Under the pieces are notes generated by a model. That model was given only the letters and a program-made list of their open reading frames with translations. It was not told where the DNA came from and did not search any database. Made by a program: the position numbers and the translations under genes. Shown here in pieces: positions 1 through 7,160 of a stretch of DNA of 14,047 nucleotides; within the stretch, counting starts at the first letter, position 1, and each line of letters opens with the position of its first letter. Source of the stretch: Desulfobacterales bacterium (lineage in GTDB: Bacteria; Desulfobacterota; Desulfobacteria; Desulfobacterales; JAUCGF01); assembly GCA_029940345.1 (NCBI GenBank), contig JAOZRC010000065.1, positions 1-14,047 of the forward strand, in the 5' to 3' direction.

Positions 1-27
1 AATCATATTTGTGGCTAATTTTTTAAA

Positions 28-55
28 AAGTGTTAACTGGGAAATGAAGGATGCC
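28..55 (+). mobile_element. Right end of a miniature transposable element, cut by the window edge
   Basis: Read on the minus strand this stretch begins GGCATCCTTCATTT and contains GTTAAC. It matches the R ends of the two complete elements in this window over 28 bp without gaps (24 of 28 against the copy at 4506-4533). The element body lies to the left, outside the window, so whether this copy is miniature or a full insertion sequence cannot be told. The next eight bases, GGATCTAA (56-63), are the predicted target duplication. The insertion ends only nine bases before the ftcD start codon, so the element may have replaced the native leader of ftcD. Confidence 0.6.
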
Positions 56-64
56 GGATCTAAA

Positions 65-1681
65 ATGAGAAAAATCGTTGAGTGTGTTCCCAATTTTTCA
101 GAAGGCCGCGATGAGACGATAATCAATACCATTGCCGATGCCATCCGTCAGACTAAGGGGTGTACCTTGCTGGATACCGATCCCGGGAAATCGACCCATC
201 GAACCGTATATACCTTTGTGGGCGATCCGGACAGCGTCATTGAAGGGGCCTTGGCTGCGGCCCGAGTTGCCCGTGTCAAAATTGATATGCGCGATCACAA
301 GGGTGAGCACCCCCGGTTCGGCGCTATGGATGTCTGCCCCTTTATCCCCGTGGCAGGCGTCACTATGGAAGATTGTGTCGAAATCGCAAAAAAATTTGCC
401 AAAAGAGCGGCAGAAGAACTTAACGCACCTTTTTTCCTGTATGAAGAGGCGGCCGAGCAGGATTACCGCCGAAAACTTCCCGATGTCCGCAAAGGCGAAT
501 ATGAAGCCCTTGAAGCTCGTCTCAAGGATCTCCTATGGAAACCCGACTATGGACCGTGCGAATTTGTTCCCGCCTGGGGTGCCACAGCCACCGGCGCCCG
601 CATGTTTCTGATTGCCTATAATGTCAATATCCTTGGCACTTCCGAGCAGGCCCACCGCATTGCCTTGAATCTTCGCGAAGCGGGACGGGCGGATGATGAG
701 CCGGGTCGCCTGAAGGAGGTCAAGGGCATGGGGTGGTTTGTGGATGAGTATAACATGGCCCAAGTCACCGTCAATCTGAACAATTACCATGTCACCCCGA
801 TCCACGTACTTTTTGAAGCGGTCAAAAAAGAGGCGGCGGACTTGAATGTGGGGGTTGCCGGTTCCGAAATCGTCGGTATTGTGCCTTTGGAAGCCCTGAT
901 CATGGCGGCGGATTACTATATTGCAAAGGAGAATCTTTTTATCTATGAAGAGAATCAGAAGCTCCGCCTGGCCATCGAGCGCATGGGCTTGAACTCCGTG
1001 GCCCTCTTTAATCCCCAAGAAAAAATTATTGAATACATTGTCGCCCAACCACCGAATGAGCCGCTGGCTTCCATGAGTGTCAGAGGGTTTATTGAAGAGA
1101 TTGCCGCACGGACTTCGGCTCCCGGCGGCGGCTCCGCATCGGCGGCGATAGCAGCGGTGGGTGTAGGGCTGGGTTCCATGGTGGCTAAATTGACCTATGG
1201 CGTGAGAAAGTTCGAAAATGTAGATGTACATATGCGTAAACAGATTCCCGTGCTCCATGAGTTGACTCACAAATTGATTCCCATGATCGATGCGGATACA
1301 TCCGCCTTTAACGAATATATGGAGGGGTTGCGAATACCCCAAGGAACCGAAGCCGCAAAGGCCGCTCGTCAGGTAAAAATGCAGGCCGGTTTGAAAACCG
1401 CTATCAATGTGCCGTTAACTGCCATGCGTCTTGGGGATGCGGCCTGGGGTGCGCTATGTGAGGTGGCCCGGTACGGCAATCCGGCATCCAAGTCCGATGT
1501 CCAGGTGGGTGCCAAAGCGTTGCAAACCGGTATCTGGGGCGCTTTTCAGAATGTTTCGATCAATATGAAGGATGTGCGGGATGAGGCGTATAAAGTAAAA
1601 ATTCTTGAAGAAACCGAGGCCATTGAAAAGCGCTCCGTAGAGAAATGTGAAGAAGTCCTTTCAATACTGGAGAATCTTTGA
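65..1681 (+). CDS. ftcD: Glutamate formimidoyltransferase / formimidoyl-THF cyclodeaminase (bifunctional)
   Basis: This 538-residue protein has the same layout and nearly the same length as vertebrate FTCD. The N-terminal transferase moves the formimino group of N-formimino-glutamate (last step of histidine breakdown) to tetrahydrofolate. The C-terminal cyclodeaminase releases ammonia and gives 5,10-methenyl-THF. Visible marks are VECVPNFSEG at residues 5-14, KGEHPRFGAMDVCPF with His82 at the position of the catalytic His of the transferase, and WGATATGAR. The cyclodeaminase half begins near residue 340 and carries APGGGSASA and a conserved DAD segment. The frame stays open upstream to a GTG at 11, but homology starts at the ATG at 65 and the extra 18 residues are translated mobile-element end, so I chose 65. 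The ribosome site is weak (GGA six bases upstream). No other histidine-degradation gene is present. It converges with the next gene across 37 bp, and I saw no clear terminator. Confidence 0.95.
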   Translation: MRKIVECVPNFSEGRDETIINTIADAIRQTKGCTLLDTDPGKSTHRTVYTFVGDPDSVIEGALAAARVARVKIDMRDHKGEHPRFGAMDVCPFIPVAGVTMEDCVEIAKKFAKRAAEELNAPFFLYEEAAEQDYRRKLPDVRKGEYEALEARLKDLLWKPDYGPCEFVPAWGATATGARMFLIAYNVNILGTSEQAHRIALNLREAGRADDEPGRLKEVKGMGWFVDEYNMAQVTVNLNNYHVTPIHVLFEAVKKEAADLNVGVAGSEIVGIVPLEALIMAADYYIAKENLFIYEENQKLRLAIERMGLNSVALFNPQEKIIEYIVAQPPNEPLASMSVRGFIEEIAARTSAPGGGSASAAIAAVGVGLGSMVAKLTYGVRKFENVDVHMRKQIPVLHELTHKLIPMIDADTSAFNEYMEGLRIPQGTEAAKAARQVKMQAGLKTAINVPLTAMRLGDAAWGALCEVARYGNPASKSDVQVGAKALQTGIWGAFQNVSINMKDVRDEAYKVKILEETEAIEKRSVEKCEEVLSILENL

Positions 1682-1718
1682 AGTTTCGGCACAATATGAA
1701 GCGGATACGAAATGCCTG

Positions 1719-3485
1719 CTATTTTCGTGTTGCGTTTTCTGTGAATTCGTCTGAATCGATCGTGTCAAATTTAAAAATCTTTTCCAAAATCACCTTGGTT
1801 ATCATATAGGTGGGCTTGATTCCCCCGGTTCCAATACTGCCTGACGCCAGCGTCTGGCCGCTGAAAAGCGGGTTGTCAGAAGCGTAGTACGCATAGCTGA
1901 TTTTAACGTCAGTCGGGATATGTTTACGAATAATAGCGGCATTGATCGCCCGTTGGTAGTGCCCGCCCTCCATTTCAAGGCCCACCGCTTTCCAGGAGGT
2001 TGTTTTGAGCTTTTCCAGGACATGTTTATTCTGAAGCGAGGTTCCTAGAACGGTGATAATCGGACCGACATAAACGTTGACAGAGGTTTCAAAATCATCG
2101 CGCTGCAAGGTATTATTGACGATGTAATTGTGGGCGGTGCCTTCAATAATATGAGCGGTGGCAAGCATAATATCCCCTTGACGGCCGGTCAGAATGCCAG
2201 CTTTGCCCATTACCGAGACGGATTGGATATTAAAGCGCATATGGTCAGGGTCATCTTCCTGGGCATTATTTTCGGCGGAATCAGCTAAATCAGCTATAGG
2301 TCTGAGCAATTCATCCATCACTTCAGAGGCTTGAATGCCAAAAGCGTAATCCATCACCAAGATAACGGGTCGATTAGCGTCTTTACTTTTCAGGTTGATC
2401 CCTATTTCGGGGTGCAGTTCAACCGCATCCATAAGGGCGGTGTCGATCAATTGGCAGTCGATAAACGCGCTGGCCTGATCCGGAATTTCGTATAAACCGT
2501 TTTTAATGGCGTAGGTGCGCACCTGTTCGCCTTTTTCGCGTAATTCTTTAAAGAAATCGTAAATATCGCCGGATGGCTCCGGCTGAACCGTCGTTTTGAG
2601 AGCGGCATACCCATATAATATGTTCATCACGCTGTGCAGATTCGCGCTGATAATATGCAGGGGACGCTTTTGCAGATGCAGATCGAATATCCGGTCTTTG
2701 ATATGCTGGGCCCATTGACGAGCGCAGTGCTGATGGCCGATCATCTCTTTTAATGATGGCGTAAAATAGATCAGCAATTGATTGTCGCGGGATTGGCTCT
2801 CCTCTTCCAAACGTTTTCCCAGACTGTAAATTATATTGAAAAGCCCCCGGTTGCTGTTGTTTTCAACCCGGCTTTGTTCCAGGTAATCGTATGTGGCCTG
2901 GGTCTCCTGATAGGTTCTTCCCAAAATCATACTTAGCATCCAAATCGCACGCTCCAGTTCCGCGGCGTTCAAATCACTTTCCCGTTTAACAAACTTTTCC
3001 AGACCGACCCATTCCCGCGTGTATTGGCCGGATAAATCACACATTTGATTTTTAATTTTCATGGCTTCGTTATTTAAAAAAGTGATATGGGTAATGATAT
3101 CATATAGTTCGCTCAAACCTCGTGTAATAATAAAGCACATCTCTTTAGGGCTTACGCGGTAAGACGCCCGTCGCCGCTTGGGCGGCTCAATCTTTTCAAA
3201 TGATGTGTTTTCAAATGTATCCTGGGCGGTCAGAACAATTTCAGTGCATTCTTCAATCCCACATGGAAGCCGGTCGAGCACATATTCCAAACCTTTGAGT
3301 TCAATGATACGGGGATTGTTCATTGACCCGTAAATTTCAGGTCGCAGCAGCCGCAAGCCTTCCGCAAGCGTTTGCCCGGATCTTCCTGAAGGTTTATAAT
3401 AGCCTCTGAGTGAAAGCGCATCCACGGTGGTTTTTATCATACGGATGGCGATGCGCGCCTGTTGCGCTTTGGTTATTTCTTCCAT
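1719..3485 (-). CDS. Large uncharacterised protein (DUF6909-like) with a nucleoside phosphorylase-like C-terminal region
   Basis: This 588-residue soluble protein has no signal peptide or membrane segment. I match it from memory to the family named DUF6909; no biochemical role is known to me. The first ~400 residues are helical and unassigned. In the C-terminal third three pieces resemble the NP-I nucleoside phosphorylase / MTA-SAH nucleosidase / AMP nucleosidase fold in the right order: GKAGILTGRQGDIMLATAHI (compare the family's G-AGGL...GDIV-A), VGLEMEGG at 501-508 (the ribose-binding E-M-E), and Ser536-Asp537 in ASDNP (the family's catalytic Asp). This suggests binding or cleavage of a nucleoside or nucleotide, but that is inference. 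The ATG has AAGGAG 11 bases upstream. It stands alone with its own promoter (3543-3571). Confidence 0.85.
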   Translation of the reverse strand: MEEITKAQQARIAIRMIKTTVDALSLRGYYKPSGRSGQTLAEGLRLLRPEIYGSMNNPRIIELKGLEYVLDRLPCGIEECTEIVLTAQDTFENTSFEKIEPPKRRRASYRVSPKEMCFIITRGLSELYDIITHITFLNNEAMKIKNQMCDLSGQYTREWVGLEKFVKRESDLNAAELERAIWMLSMILGRTYQETQATYDYLEQSRVENNSNRGLFNIIYSLGKRLEEESQSRDNQLLIYFTPSLKEMIGHQHCARQWAQHIKDRIFDLHLQKRPLHIISANLHSVMNILYGYAALKTTVQPEPSGDIYDFFKELREKGEQVRTYAIKNGLYEIPDQASAFIDCQLIDTALMDAVELHPEIGINLKSKDANRPVILVMDYAFGIQASEVMDELLRPIADLADSAENNAQEDDPDHMRFNIQSVSVMGKAGILTGRQGDIMLATAHIIEGTAHNYIVNNTLQRDDFETSVNVYVGPIITVLGTSLQNKHVLEKLKTTSWKAVGLEMEGGHYQRAINAAIIRKHIPTDVKISYAYYASDNPLFSGQTLASGSIGTGGIKPTYMITKVILEKIFKFDTIDSDEFTENATRK

Positions 3486-3542
3486 GATAAAATTAACTCC
3501 TTAATTTGGGTATTGGTCGATACGATGCCAATAACATCTTAA

Positions 3543-3571
3543 AATATGTCAAATATCGGGCCGGGTGTCAA
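3543..3571 (-). promoter_or_regulatory. Sigma-70-type promoter of the 588-residue protein gene
   Basis: On the minus strand a perfect TTGACA (3566-3571) lies 17 bases before CATATT (3543-3548), four of six matches to the -10 consensus. Transcription would start near 3536, giving a leader of about 50 bases before the ATG. The mobile element at 3589 is inserted with its target repeat ending ten bases upstream of the -35 box, so the promoter itself is intact. Confidence 0.55.
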
Positions 3572-3588
3572 TTTATAAATGGAAATCC

Positions 3589-3915
3589 GGCATCCTTTAT
3601 ATTAGTCTAAAAGTAGTTTACACTTTTGAAGGAGTGCGGCCCTTAATGAACTGCTAATGAACACAAATAAACACGAATGATTGATTTTTATCGACCTGTG
3701 CAATTGAAATTAAATATTCCTTAAAAGCTCCGTAAGAACGGCATATTTGTAGTAAAAGCGGCATATAATTTAAAAACAGTCAGTTACAAATATGCCGTCC
3801 TGACGGGGCTCTGAAATAATTGCACAGGTTGATTTTTATTAGAGTTCATTAGCGTTTATTCGTGGTTCGCCTTTTTGATGACTACCTAATTGTTAACTGG
3901 CAAGCAAAGGATGCC
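3589..3915 (+). mobile_element. 327-bp non-autonomous transposable element with 8-bp target duplications
   Basis: The element is bounded by GGCATCCTTT and its complement (10-bp perfect terminal inverted repeat). It is flanked on both sides by the identical octamer GGAAATCC (3581-3588 and 3916-3923). Its left 38 bp (3589-3626) align without gaps to one end of the 73-bp element at 4506-4578 (30 of 38, including TTTACACTTT). Its right 28 bp (3888-3915) align to the other end (22 of 28, including GTTAAC). It therefore belongs to the same family, but its middle carries about 260 bp of extra palindromic sequence. It holds no credible gene, so it would depend on a transposase encoded elsewhere. An 8-bp duplication with GG-starting ends is seen in families such as ISL3 and IS1595; that link is a guess. 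Confidence 0.75.
3694..3829. repeat. Nested inverted repeat inside the 327-bp element
   Basis: Outer arms ACCTGTGCAATT (3694-3705) and AATTGCACAGGT (3818-3829) are perfect complements. Inside them, 3726-3751 and 3785-3810 form a 26-bp stem with 23 matches, built around CGGCATATTTGTA. A third partial copy (AGCGGCATAT) lies in the loop. Just outside, TGATTTTTAT occurs on both sides, along with sequences of the AATAAACACGAAT type in opposite orientations. The layout looks like a palindromic REP-like unit that jumped into, or was carried by, the larger element. Confidence 0.7.
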
Positions 3916-4110
3916 GGAAATCCGAATGCAAGACACCGTTTGGCGGTAATTCAAATTCAAGGCAATATGATATTTACTTACACTGTTATTTATGATATTT
4001 CTACCGAGATTGGCTACCGTGCAGACATCAAAACTGTTCGTCGGTTGTTGCCTACATTAGATATTGTGCCCGTTTCGTTTCCGGGGTCAATACCAACGTA
4101 AGGAGGAAAT

Positions 4111-4452
4111 ATGCCAGGAAAAAATAGAGTTCTAAAACAAGAAAGCCGCGTTGAAAGAAGGGAATTGGCAGATGATTTCTCAAGTGTCGAATTCAAGCCT
4201 AGCGGTCTTACCATGACCTATCAATTTAAACTGCGGGATATATCCCCTAGGGGAGTTGGCATTTTGGTCAATGAAATGTCCAAAGTGATTGAAACCACCC
4301 AAGTGGGCGATGTTCTTGATATGAGCTATTATCCCAAAAAGGAGATGAAACTCCCGATTTCAATGAAAACTGAGGTGAAACATATCACTAAACATCAGGA
4401 TGGACGCTATAAAGGCAATTATATTATGGGATTATTTGTTTTGGAGTCTTAG
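4111..4452 (+). CDS. Single-domain PilZ protein (putative cyclic-di-GMP receptor)
   Basis: This 113-residue protein is about the length of one PilZ domain. It carries the two-part cyclic-di-GMP signature: RxxxR at residues 13-17 (RVERR) and DxSxxG at 43-48 (DISPRG), followed by the beta-barrel part. Such small adaptors bind cyclic-di-GMP and alter motility, secretion or polysaccharide synthesis by contacting a partner protein. No partner gene is nearby, so the target cannot be named. The ribosome site is excellent (GGAGGAAAT directly before ATG). The 195 bp between the upstream element and the start hold no convincing gene. The next feature downstream is a transposase relic, so the gene appears to be monocistronic. 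Confidence 0.85.
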   Translation: MPGKNRVLKQESRVERRELADDFSSVEFKPSGLTMTYQFKLRDISPRGVGILVNEMSKVIETTQVGDVLDMSYYPKKEMKLPISMKTEVKHITKHQDGRYKGNYIMGLFVLES

Positions 4453-4505
4453 CTTAAATACAGAAGCGCATCCAACGTGCGTTGTTGAAATCCGATCTGA
4501 TAATT

Positions 4506-4578
4506 GGCATCCTTCATTTTCCGGTTAACGATTCCTTGGTAAAGTGTAAATCGCTTTCGGGGTAAAATAAAGGATGCC
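4506..4578 (-). mobile_element. 73-bp miniature inverted-repeat element with 8-bp target duplications
   Basis: The ends pair as GGCATCCTTCATTTT (4506-4520) and AAAATAAAGGATGCC (4564-4578), 14 of 15. The element is flanked on both sides by TGATAATT (4498-4505 and 4579-4586). It consists of exactly a 28-bp R end, a 7-bp centre and a 38-bp L end, the same ends as the 327-bp element but in opposite orientation. It is thus the compact form of the family, far too short to encode anything. It sits between the pilZ gene and the transposase relic. Confidence 0.75.
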
Positions 4579-4614
4579 TGATAATTTAACTTTTTGGAAT
4601 GGAATGCTGATTGA

Positions 4615-4880
4615 GTGCAGACACTGATAGAATATGTGGTACGGCACTCTTTGCAAAAAGATAAGACTGAACTGAAAGGTCTGCATCTTGAAAATCCTAA
4701 AAAAATGACAGATACACCTACCAGTGATAAATTTTAAGCGCCTTTTCTGACATTTGCCTGACGTTTATCAAATTATCTGGTGCCAGCTTACGAGTTCTGA
4801 CGCCTTTGACTGACTTACAGCAGGAAATTTTGAAAAGATCAGGGCTGGATGGTGCCATATATACAAATCTTGAAATTTAA
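4615..4880 (+). pseudogene. C-terminal remnant of a transposase (IS1634/DUF4277-like), frameshifted
   Basis: Frame one (from 4615 to the TAA at 4735) reads ...LIEYVVRHSLQ then LKGLHLENPKKMTDTPTSDK. Frame two (4731 to the TAA at 4878) continues with LRVLTPLTDLQQEILKRSG and ends GAIYTNLEI. Joined, they resemble the C-terminal 90 or so residues of IS1634-type transposases, in which a proline/threonine-rich segment precedes an LTPL-LQ-IL-LLG tail. The rest of the transposase is missing and the two halves are one base out of register. This is a dead relic, older than or unrelated to the miniature element beside it, since IS1634 elements are not known to me to make 8-bp duplications. The family assignment is from memory. 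Confidence 0.5.
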
Positions 4881-4916
4881 TAAAGACCTGCTATTTTAGG
4901 CGAATGGTAAGTATTC

Positions 4917-5842
4917 TTACCCAAAAAGTCTTGCGAATCTATCTTCCAGCACACTCTGGTACTTTTCTTTCATCTCCGCTGTCAGAAAACCGGCGACAAG
5001 CAATGTATTCCAGGGCTTACGAAGCTGCTTGAACTTCACCAGTATTCTGTTGATGACCCGGTTTGTCAATTGCAAGCGCTCGCGTCCAAAATAATCAACC
5101 AGATCATATCGTTTCAACCGGTTCTTTTTTCCATTTAACGGCAAGCCAGTTCTTCTTCCGGGCGAGGCAGCACAATGGTTGTATTGAGCAGGTCATAAGC
5201 TGGAGATAGCGCAATAACATCATCTTTGCTGATAATGGAAAAATTCTTCAGGTGCATATCTTCATTGCCGACCAGAAAACAAAACAAAGTCAAGCGAAAT
5301 AATTTGAGCTTTTCAACAGCCGGAAACGTGCAGTGCTTATCAATCAAACCAGCCACTCTCTCCATACTTGATTGATATTTTGTGTCACGGGATAATTCCG
5401 CGAGTTGGGCAAAATCTTCAACATGAATTTTAGATCTGCGACCGTGCCGATCAAACCGGCGAATGAAATAAGTCAGCTCATGGTCACAGCCATGAAGCAG
5501 GCCGTGTAACGGCACTTCAATTCCGGCCATACGGGCCAGGCGCATGGTGAGGTCTTCATTTTCCGGCACTTCCCGATATTCGGCGATCTGCGGTTTAAAA
5601 ATATAGCGCCCATCCCGATCTACAAGCTCAAAGCGCTGCTTTTTTATATTTAAGCGTGCTGACAGCTTAGGCTCCACACCTTGGATGGACATCTTGTCTG
5701 ATCGCGCGGCGGCTTCCAATTGCAGTTCCCGGGAAGAAAATGGCAATTCTTGTAAATCCGTCAGATGCCTGGATAGCAGTTTCAGCCCTTTTGCGGAATA
5801 TCGCCCGTTACAAGACTGGTAGGTGATAGGGCAACGCTTCAT
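4917..5842 (-). pseudogene. hipT: HipT/HipA-family Ser/Thr kinase toxin, split by a frameshift
   Basis: The first frame (5135-5842, 235 residues) starts MKRCPITYQ and carries the kinase core of short HipA-type toxins: the Gly-rich loop MSIQGVEPKLS at 51-61, TYFIRRFDR, the catalytic loop GNEDMHLKN at 192-200 (Asp195, Asn200) and the metal-binding AYD ending at Asp217. It stops at a TAA, but the family sequence resumes in the next frame as LPLNGKKNRLKRYDLVDYF and runs to 4917. Restoring one base near 5144 would give about 308 residues, the normal length. Known HipT proteins phosphorylate aminoacyl-tRNA synthetases or similar targets and are held off by HipS and HipB. Neither partner gene is found upstream (5843-6104). 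The broken frame and missing antitoxins fit a decayed system, though one sequencing error would give the same picture. Confidence 0.8.
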
Positions 5843-6104
5843 GTACAGCAGTTTTCCACTTAATGGAAAATTGGGCTACCAATATAAGGCGGGACAGCTT
5901 TCCGCGTTATACCAGTGTCCCGTTTGGTTAGTCATGTTATACTTAAGAAGGTCTTAATTTGGGATTTTTATTTTGTGATTAAACTAATTAAATTAGGTTT
6001 CAGTCTTTAGCGCAAACGTCCTGACACCTGAAACAATAAATCTAAAATCACCAATTATGACCTTGCCGAGTATATTACATTGTTTTTGGCAATTTGCACT
6101 TCTA
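5843..6104. other. Intergenic 262 bp with a hairpin and short dispersed repeats, no gene seen
   Basis: Next to the hipT start, 5876-5896 carries a 21-bp sequence (CTACCAAT then ATAAGGCGGGACA) that recurs with one change at 10271-10291. Its CGGGACA (5890-5896) pairs with TGTCCCG (5916-5922) to form a hairpin with a 19-base loop. At 6020-6032 TGACACCTGAAAC matches 8025-8037 exactly; both lie just after the stop codon of a B12-locus gene. No ORF with family resemblance and no clear terminator for the locus were found. Confidence 0.5.
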
Positions 6105-7160
6105 TTATGCTGCTAAATAATAAACGATACCTGCAAGAATCAAGCTTAACACTCTGAAACTCTGCCCCATCAGTAAGAGCTGCAGGCCCATTTTAGGCGC
6201 GAAAATACCCATGTAGCGGGGCAATTGATGCCGCACAGCGCGCACCGGAAACGCCACGATATTGCCGATCAAAAGTGCCAGAACGGTTTGTTTGATCGTT
6301 AAAGCGCCGGCATCCATGAGAGCGCCGGCCGCTGCAAATCCGGAAGTAAACTCAGCTGCAAAACTCAATATCACCAGGGAAAGGGATTCCATGGGGATAA
6401 ACACACCGGTGACGTATTCGGCCAACCACTGCCGGGTCATTTCAAACCATCCCAAAGCGTTGATCACGTAAACCGCAACATAAATGGGCAGTACATAGAT
6501 CGCAATACCGGTGATTCGTCCTGGCAGTTTTTGCCGGACAGATGCCCATACGCCGGTTTTAGTTTTATGGCTATGTTTTTCCGCCGTATCACTTTTATTT
6601 TCGTTACCGTTTATGCGCATATCTTTTTGAAAATGGCCGTATACCAACAAAAGGACGGTGCGGAACACCATGGCTGCACAGGTCAACAAAAAATAGAGCG
6701 CGCCAGCCCACCGCGTTAACGGAATAACAATAAAAAAGGTCGTGGGCAGATGCAAAAAAAACGCCGGTGCCTGATTGACAAAATTTGATAAAAATAGCTG
6801 CTTGCGGGAAATTTTACCCTCGTTGTGAAATTCCACCAACATGGCATTGGCTGCTACGCCTGAAAAAAAGGCCGTTGTAAAAGCAGCGCCGCACCGCTCA
6901 CCCAGGTTGCCGAATCGAAAAAGCGGCGTCGCCAGGACGGCCAGCTTTTTAGTCCATCCGGCGGCTTCAATCATCTGCCCGGCTGCGAGTCCCACAGTAA
7001 TAAAAAACATCAGGCGGGTCAAGGGCCAAAGGAGTTTGATCGTGATACGCGCAATGCCCAGATCATCTGCAAAACAGACGCCGACAGCAAGAATAACGGC
7101 AGAAATACCACATGAAACGGCTAACCGGCCGTATTTTGGCTTAACTTTCCGGTGTTCCAT
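6105..7160 (-). CDS. Nucleoside-recognition (Gate) domain membrane protein in the cobalamin locus
   Basis: This 351-residue inner-membrane protein has about eight to ten hydrophobic segments in two halves, roughly residues 11-175 and 217-350. A charged, His-containing loop (about 178-215, with EKHSHKTKTG) divides them. FSGVAANAMLVEFHNEGKIS (99-118) with the following NQAPAFF, and GNIVAFPVRAVR (299-310), are the kind of motifs found in Gate/SpmA-like proteins (PF07670), whose transported substrates are largely unknown. The ATG at 7160 lies 20 bases inside the end of cbiL. The frame is open further upstream, but only in the cbiL shadow. Position as the last gene of a B12 locus suggests movement of cobalt, a corrinoid or a lower-ligand precursor. 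That is inferred from context only. Confidence 0.8.
   Translation of the reverse strand: MEHRKVKPKYGRLAVSCGISAVILAVGVCFADDLGIARITIKLLWPLTRLMFFITVGLAAGQMIEAAGWTKKLAVLATPLFRFGNLGERCGAAFTTAFFSGVAANAMLVEFHNEGKISRKQLFLSNFVNQAPAFFLHLPTTFFIVIPLTRWAGALYFLLTCAAMVFRTVLLLVYGHFQKDMRINGNENKSDTAEKHSHKTKTGVWASVRQKLPGRITGIAIYVLPIYVAVYVINALGWFEMTRQWLAEYVTGVFIPMESLSLVILSFAAEFTSGFAAAGALMDAGALTIKQTVLALLIGNIVAFPVRAVRHQLPRYMGIFAPKMGLQLLLMGQSFRVLSLILAGIVYYLAA

Noticed and set aside
11..64. N-terminal extension of ftcD from GTG 11
   Set aside because: The extra 18 residues are translated mobile-element DNA and FTCD homologues begin at MRKIVECVPNFSEG.
533..1342. Long minus-strand ORF inside ftcD (269 codons)
   Set aside because: It is the antisense shadow of a clear FTCD protein and has no family features.
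3862..4101. A 79-codon + strand ORF ending just before the pilZ ribosome site
   Set aside because: It begins with GTG inside the repeat, crosses the mobile element end (VNWQAKDAG, also seen in the ftcD upstream extension) and has no recognisable family. The stop overlapping the pilZ ribosome site is probably chance.
4456..4505. Possible further transposase codons (QKRIQRALL) before the 73-bp element
   Set aside because: Too short, soon interrupted by stops, and not in a frame that joins the relic at 4615.
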